From positions 1 to 52,231 of the forward strand of contig NZ_JWAJ01000124.1 in assembly GCF_001068775.1 (NCBI RefSeq): a stretch of 52,231 nucleotides of DNA. The letters run 5' to 3'. Shown here piece after piece: positions 48,301 to 52,231 of the stretch. The position numbers and the translations under genes were made by a program. Every line of letters starts with the position of its first letter. Within the stretch, counting starts at the first letter, position 1. The stretch comes from Streptococcus pseudopneumoniae. Lineage in GTDB: Bacteria > Bacillota > Bacilli > Lactobacillales > Streptococcaceae. Under the pieces are notes generated by a model, which worked only from the letters and a program-made list of their open reading frames with translations, made no database searches and was not told where the DNA came from.

Positions 48301-51185
48301 GGGATCGAAAGACGAATGAGGAACAGCATGCTGGAAGCTTGACCAATGTTCTCAGTGATGTCCATGTAACCAACGGAAATGCTATTACCGGTTACCACTA
48401 CAATGGAATGAAGGTGAAGGACACATTCAGCAGCAAGGCGAACAGAGTATACAATGTAACCTTAGTTAGGGATGAAGTCGTCAGCAAAGAATCCTTTGAA
48501 GAAAGAGGAACAATGCTAGATGCTTCTGAAGTGACTAATAAAAAAGCAGAAATCAATCCTCTCACTCCTCCAACAGTGGAGCCCCTTTCAACAAGTGGTA
48601 GTAAAGAAAGTGATTTTTCTAAGGTGAAGCATTATCAAGCTAACCGTGCTTTGGTTTATAAGAACATTGAAAAATTGTTACCTTTCTATAACAAGGCGAC
48701 CATCGTGAAATACGGAAACCTGGTCAAGGAGAACAGTCTCTTATATCAAAAAGAACTCTTGTCCGCAGTTATGATGAAGGATGACCAAGTAATCACAGAT
48801 ATTGTTTCTAACAAACAGACTGCAAATAAACTCTTGCTTCACTATCAGGACCATTCATCTGAGAAGCTTGATCTCAAGTACCAGACTGATTTTGCCAAGC
48901 TAGCAGAATATAGTTTAGGGGATACAGGACTCCTCTACACTCCAAATCAATTCTTGTATGACCAAGACTCTATCATTAAGCAAGTCGTACCTGACTTACA
49001 AAAGGTTGACTATAAGTCGGATGCTATCAGAAAGACACTCGGAATTTCTCCAGATGTCAAGCAAACTGAGCTCTATCTGGAAGACCAGTTCGCCAAAACA
49101 AAACAAGATTTGGCAAACAGTTTGAAAAAACTCTTGTCAGCAGATGCTGGACTTGCTGGTGACAACTCAGTTACCAGAGGCTATCTTGTAGATAAAATCA
49201 AGAACAATAAGGAAGCCTTACTACTCGGTTTAACTTATTTAGAACGTTGGTATAACTTTAGCTATGGTCAAGTGAATGTCAAAGACCTAGTTATGTATCA
49301 TCCGGACTTCTTTGGTAAAGGAAATACTTCACCACTAGATACTCTGATTGAGTTAGGTAAATCTGGCTTTAACAATCTTCTTGCTAAAAACAATGTCGAT
49401 ACTTATGCTATCAGTCTTGCCAGCCATCATGGAACGACAGATTTGTTTAGCACGTTGGAAAATTACCGAAAAGTCTTTCTACCAGACAAAAGCAATAATG
49501 ACTGGTTTAAATCACAGACCAAGGCTTACATTGTCGAAGAAAAATCCAATATCGAAGAGGTGAAAACGAAGCAAGGACTAGTTGGTACCAAGTATTCTAT
49601 TGGTGTTTATGATCGCATTAGTAGTGCCACATGGAAATACCGCAATATGGTCTTGCCGCTCCTAACCTTGCCAGAGAAATCAGTCTTTGTCATCTCGACC
49701 ATGTCTAGTCTAGGATTTGGAGCTTATGATCGTTACCGCAATAGTGAGCACAAAGCAGGCAAGAATCTCAATGATTTTGTTGAAGAAAACGCGCGTGAGA
49801 CAGCCAAACGTCAACGAGATCACTATGATTATTGGTATCGCATTTTAGATAAAGAAGGACGTGAAAAACTCTATCGTACAATTCTACTTTATGATGCCTA
49901 TAAGTTTGGAGATGATACAACATCTGGAAAAGCCACAGTTGAGGCTAAGTTTGATAGTACCAATCCGGCGATGAAGAATTTCTTTGGTCCAGTGGGGAAT
50001 AAAGTAGTTCACAATCATCATGGTGCTTATGCAACTGGAGATGGCGTTTACTATATGTCCTATCGTATGTTAGATAAGGATGGAGCTATCACCTATACCC
50101 ATGAGATGACACATGATTCAGATCAGGATATTTACCTTGGTGGCTATGGTCGAAGAAGTGGCTTAGGACCAGAGTTCTTCGCAAAAGGCTTATTGCAAGC
50201 TCCTGACCAACCAAGTGATGCAACCATTACCATAAACTCTATCTTGAAACATAAAACATCAGATAGTACAGAAGGTCAGCGATTGCAAGTGCTTGATCCA
50301 ACTACAAGATTTAATAATGCAGCAGATCTTCAGAACTACGTCCACAATATGTTTGATGTCGTTTACATGTTGGAATATCTCGAAGGGCAATCTATCGTGA
50401 AACAGTTAGATGCTTATCAGAAAATGACGGCCCTGAGAAAAATCGAGAATAAATACGTGAAAGATCCTGCAGATGGAAATGAGGTTTACGCTACTAACGT
50501 AGTACAAAATCTGACAGAAGAAGATGCCAAAAAATTGACTACCTTTGATAGTTTAATTAAAAATAATATCTTGTCAGCTCGTGAATATAAGTCTGGGGAA
50601 TATGAAAGAAACGGTTACTATACGATTAAACTCTTTGCCCCAATCTATTCGGCTCTGAGCAGTAAGGGAACTCCGGGTGATTTGATGGGACGTAGGATAG
50701 CTTATGAACTTCTGGCTGCCAAAGGCTTTAAGGATGGAATGGTACCTTATATCTCAAACCAATACGAAGAAGTTGCCAAACAAAACGGTAAAACCATCAA
50801 TCTCTATGGTAAAGAACGAGGATTGGTGACAGATGATCTTGTTTTGGAAAAGGTATTTGAAGGGAAGTATTCTTCTTGGGCGGATTTCAAGAAAGCTATG
50901 TACCAAGAACGGGTGGATCAGTTTAGAAACTTGAAAAAGGTTACCTTCAACGATCCAACTAAATCTTGGGCAAGTTTTGCAAGAAAGACGATTCATAGTG
51001 TAGAAGAACTGCAGCGATTAATGGACGAAGCTGTCCGTAAGGATGCAGATGAGAATCGTTATTCTTGGGACAACTATAATCCAGAATATGATAGTGCAGT
51101 TCATAAGTTAAAGAGAGCAGTGTTTAAGGCCTATCTAAATCAAACTGATGATTTTAGAAGTTCAATTTTTAAGAATAAAAAATAG
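45378..51185 (+). CDS. iga: IgA1-specific zinc metalloprotease (M26)
   Basis: 1935 residues from ATG 45378. In order: YSIRK-like signal (FSFRKLSVG, residues 12-20), an N-terminally placed sorting motif LPNTG (96-100) and membrane helices, about twenty 17-residue repeats (residues about 287-625), the M26 N-terminal region with GLUG-like repeats (YNIGGLVGHLTG, QTVGGLAGL), and the protease domain. The zinc site is HEMTH (1575-1579) with Glu1599 twenty residues on (GPEFF), the M26 arrangement. It is secreted to the surface and cleaves human IgA1 in the hinge. Sequence around the active site is close to pneumococcal Iga. Confidence 0.96.
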   Translation: MEKYFGEKQQRFSFRKLSVGLVSATISSLFFMSVLGISSVEAQETKGVHYKYVTESELSSEEKKQLVYDIPTYMENDDETYYLVYKLNSQNQLGDLPNTGSKNDMQTLVTGASLAALGILIFAVSKKKVKNKTVLHLALVAGIGNGVLVSAHALENNLLINYNTDYELTFGEKLPLPKDISGYRYVGYIKEGNITSESKVNNQEKSAATPTKQQNVDYSVTPNFVENPSTVQAMQEQTSVSSTKPTEVQVVEKPLSAELTNPRKEEKRSSNSQSQLAEHKDVQAGTLVTDKGEPAIQPELPEAVVSNKGTPEVQSELPEAVVADKGEPAVQSELPGAVVSAKGEPEVQPELPEAVITDKGKPAVQSELPEAVVSDKGEPAIQPELPEAVVTDKGEPTVQPALPEAVVSDKGVSEVQPALPEAVVTDKGEPEVQPELPEAVVTDKGEPEVQPELPEAVVTDKGEPTVQPALPEAVVTDKGEPAVQPELSEAVVTDKGEPAVQPALPEAVVTDKGEPAVQSELPEAIVSDKGEPEVQPELPEAVVTDKGEPAVQPELPEAVVTDKGEPAVQPALPEAVVTDKGEPAVQSELPEAVVTDKGEPEVHPALPEAVVTDKGEPEQVAPLPEYTGDIDQVKPDIPTEKTKEQDPEKTLELRNVSDIELYSQTNGTYKQHISLDGIPKNTDNYFVKVKSSAFKDVYLPVSSITEEERNGQPVYKITAKAEKLQQEQNNKYVDHFTFYLDKKSKEEKTNFTSFSNLVKAINQNPSGTYHLAASLNANEVELGPDERSYIKGTFTGQLIGEKDGKKYAIYNLKKPLFENLSGATVEKLSLKNVTISGKNDIASLANEAQNNTKIKQVHIDGVLAGERGIGGLLAKADQSSITESSFKGRIVNTYETTAAYNIGGLVGHLTGNKASLTKSKATVAISSNTNSSDQTVGGLAGLVDQDAHIQNSYAEGDINNVKHFGRVAGVAGYLWDRKTNEEQHAGSLTNVLSDVHVTNGNAITGYHYNGMKVKDTFSSKANRVYNVTLVRDEVVSKESFEERGTMLDASEVTNKKAEINPLTPPTVEPLSTSGSKESDFSKVKHYQANRALVYKNIEKLLPFYNKATIVKYGNLVKENSLLYQKELLSAVMMKDDQVITDIVSNKQTANKLLLHYQDHSSEKLDLKYQTDFAKLAEYSLGDTGLLYTPNQFLYDQDSIIKQVVPDLQKVDYKSDAIRKTLGISPDVKQTELYLEDQFAKTKQDLANSLKKLLSADAGLAGDNSVTRGYLVDKIKNNKEALLLGLTYLERWYNFSYGQVNVKDLVMYHPDFFGKGNTSPLDTLIELGKSGFNNLLAKNNVDTYAISLASHHGTTDLFSTLENYRKVFLPDKSNNDWFKSQTKAYIVEEKSNIEEVKTKQGLVGTKYSIGVYDRISSATWKYRNMVLPLLTLPEKSVFVISTMSSLGFGAYDRYRNSEHKAGKNLNDFVEENARETAKRQRDHYDYWYRILDKEGREKLYRTILLYDAYKFGDDTTSGKATVEAKFDSTNPAMKNFFGPVGNKVVHNHHGAYATGDGVYYMSYRMLDKDGAITYTHEMTHDSDQDIYLGGYGRRSGLGPEFFAKGLLQAPDQPSDATITINSILKHKTSDSTEGQRLQVLDPTTRFNNAADLQNYVHNMFDVVYMLEYLEGQSIVKQLDAYQKMTALRKIENKYVKDPADGNEVYATNVVQNLTEEDAKKLTTFDSLIKNNILSAREYKSGEYERNGYYTIKLFAPIYSALSSKGTPGDLMGRRIAYELLAAKGFKDGMVPYISNQYEEVAKQNGKTINLYGKERGLVTDDLVLEKVFEGKYSSWADFKKAMYQERVDQFRNLKKVTFNDPTKSWASFARKTIHSVEELQRLMDEAVRKDADENRYSWDNYNPEYDSAVHKLKRAVFKAYLNQTDDFRSSIFKNKK
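46237..47257 (+). repeat. About twenty 51-bp tandem repeats in iga
   Basis: The 17-residue unit VTDKGEPEVQPELPEAV recurs about 20 times with swaps at few positions (E/A/T before VQ, PE/PA/SE after). The unit length is a multiple of 3, so copy changes keep the frame. The same unit appears in the next gene from about 52112. Confidence 0.92.
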
Positions 51186-51226
51186 TGTTTACTATTAGGA
51201 AATAAAATTAAAGAAGGTGATTACGA

Positions 51227-52231
51227 TTGTCATTATTTAAAAAAGAACGGTTTTCAATCCGAAAAATCTGTGGGATTGTTGGTTCAGTTTTACTCGGAAG
51301 TATCTTGGTTGCACCGTCAGTCATTCATGCTTCTACCTATCATTACATTGAAAAAAGCGCTCTGACAAAGGAAGAACTAAGCAAGATTCAAGCAGGAATT
51401 CCTACTGATAATGAAGCAACTTATGCTCTTATTTATCAGCAGGAAGCTCTTCCTGCGACAGGTTCATCGACTTCTGTGCTTACAGCTTTAGGTCTATTAG
51501 CTATTGGTAGTTTAGTTCTTTTGGTTCATAAAAAGAAAAAAGTTAGTAGTTTGTTCTTAGTTACTACTGTCGGACTGATTAGTCTTTCTAGTATGCAAGC
51601 TCTCGATATAAGCAATCCTTTGAAAGCTCCAAGTAATGAAGGAGTAGTTCAAATTGCTGGATATCGTTATATTGGATACTTACCACTTAATGATGAAGCA
51701 ATTTCAGAAATTCAACATAAAGATGAGGGGACAAAAAATGTCCCATTATCTGAAATTCAAAGTATCCCTAATGAAGCGCCTAAAGCAGAAAAACCAGAAC
51801 ATACAGCACCAGTTGGTGGTAATCTGGTTGAGCCCGAAGTTCATGAAAAACCAGGATACACTCAACCTGTGGGGATGGTTCCTGACGAAGCACCTAAAGC
51901 AGACAAACCAGAATATACTAAACCAGTTGGCACAGTGCCTGACGAAGCACCTAAAGCTGAGAAACCAGAATACACTAAACCAGTGGGTACAGTGCCTGAC
52001 GAAGCACCTAAATCAGAGAAACCAGAGTACACTGCACCAGTAGGCACAGTCCCAGACGATGCTCCTAAGTATGAGAAGCCTGACTATACGCAACCAATAG
52101 GTACAAACCTTGTAGAACCTGAAGTTCAACCAGCGTTGCCGGAAGCTATTGTGACTGACAAAGGCGAGCCGGAAGTTCAACCGGCATTACCCGAAGCTGT
52201 TGTGACTGACAAAGGCGAACCGGAAGTTCAA
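51227..52231 (+). CDS. ZmpB-like M26-type surface protease, N-terminal part (cut by window edge)
   Basis: 335 codons from TTG 51227 (MSLFKKERFSIRKICGIVGS), GAAGGTGA upstream. YSIRK-like signal RFSIRK, cleavage after about residue 35, LPATG at 75-79 followed by a membrane helix and basic stop, then 19-residue repeats (PVGTVPDEAPKAEKPEYTK), and from about 52112 the same 17-residue repeat as iga. The N-terminal layout matches ZmpB and related zinc proteases of this family; the catalytic domain is outside the window, so activity cannot be checked. Confidence 0.82.
   Translation, partial: MSLFKKERFSIRKICGIVGSVLLGSILVAPSVIHASTYHYIEKSALTKEELSKIQAGIPTDNEATYALIYQQEALPATGSSTSVLTALGLLAIGSLVLLVHKKKKVSSLFLVTTVGLISLSSMQALDISNPLKAPSNEGVVQIAGYRYIGYLPLNDEAISEIQHKDEGTKNVPLSEIQSIPNEAPKAEKPEHTAPVGGNLVEPEVHEKPGYTQPVGMVPDEAPKADKPEYTKPVGTVPDEAPKAEKPEYTKPVGTVPDEAPKSEKPEYTAPVGTVPDDAPKYEKPDYTQPIGTNLVEPEVQPALPEAIVTDKGEPEVQPALPEAVVTDKGEPEVQ

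Overview
The window reads as chromosome of a mitis-group Streptococcus (S. mitis, S. oralis or a close pneumococcal relative) carrying one complete-looking prophage. Grounds: AT-rich DNA with streptococcal codon use; an L21-leader/rplU/prp/rpmA operon; a very pneumococcus-like IgA1 protease (M26) followed by a second M26-type paralogue; an Rgg/SHP pheromone locus; and a choline-binding, LytA-type phage lysin.

Left flank, 1-8728. At the edge lies the 5' end of an rgg regulator (minus strand). It diverges from a short-hydrophobic-peptide gene whose C-terminus is DIIIIVGG but which has an in-frame TGA at codon 9. Next come a small unknown ORF and an MFS transporter broken by an extra copy of a 7-bp tandem repeat. 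Housekeeping genes follow: a Cof-type HAD phosphatase, an HD phosphohydrolase (apparently leaderless), a DUF1934 protein, a Gfo/Idh/MocA oxidoreductase read straight into a DEAD-box helicase across an A6 tract, a DUF1275 membrane protein, and rplU-prp-rpmA behind an L21 leader.

Prophage, about 8.7-45.07 kb, integrated at the 3' end of rpmA. A 32-bp piece of rpmA is repeated at 45040-45071, and paired TGATACCCA sites lie just inside both ends. The minus-strand lysogeny module holds integrase, a DUF1828/1829 protein, a DUF6978-like protein behind a consensus promoter and a structured leader, and a CI/S24 repressor. The plus-strand early region starts from a consensus promoter with the repressor operator between -35 and -10. 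It holds a 41-nt tRNA-like minihelix, a Cro-like gene, an antirepressor, a replisome organizer with internal iterons, a DnaC-like loader, and small genes (DUF1642, RHH, DUF1372, YopX, DUF3310, an SPFH protein) up to ArpU. Three minus-strand genes (a TIR/deoxyribosyltransferase-like protein, a YjzC-like protein and an unknown protein at 15731-16075) interrupt it.

The late region starts with five GGAG boxes exactly 11 bp apart and an extended -10. Gene order is recombinase, HNH, portal, MuF head protein with a probable toxin tail, putative immunity gene, an RHH/antirepressor cassette, terminase large subunit, scaffold, capsid, connectors, major tail protein, frameshifted tail chaperones, tape measure, Dit, Tal, holin and lysin. 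The terminase lies downstream of the portal, bracketed by terminator hairpins, and no small terminase is recognised.

Right flank, 45072-52231. A second copy of the rpmA-side terminator sequence is followed by iga, with about twenty 17-residue repeats, and by the start of a ZmpB-like gene that contains the same repeat.

Most promising for follow-up: the broken pheromone/transporter locus, the DUF6978-DUF1828/1829 pair with its leader RNA, the tRNA-like minihelix, the MuF toxin/immunity pair and adjoining antirepressor cassette, and the 11-bp-phased late control repeats.
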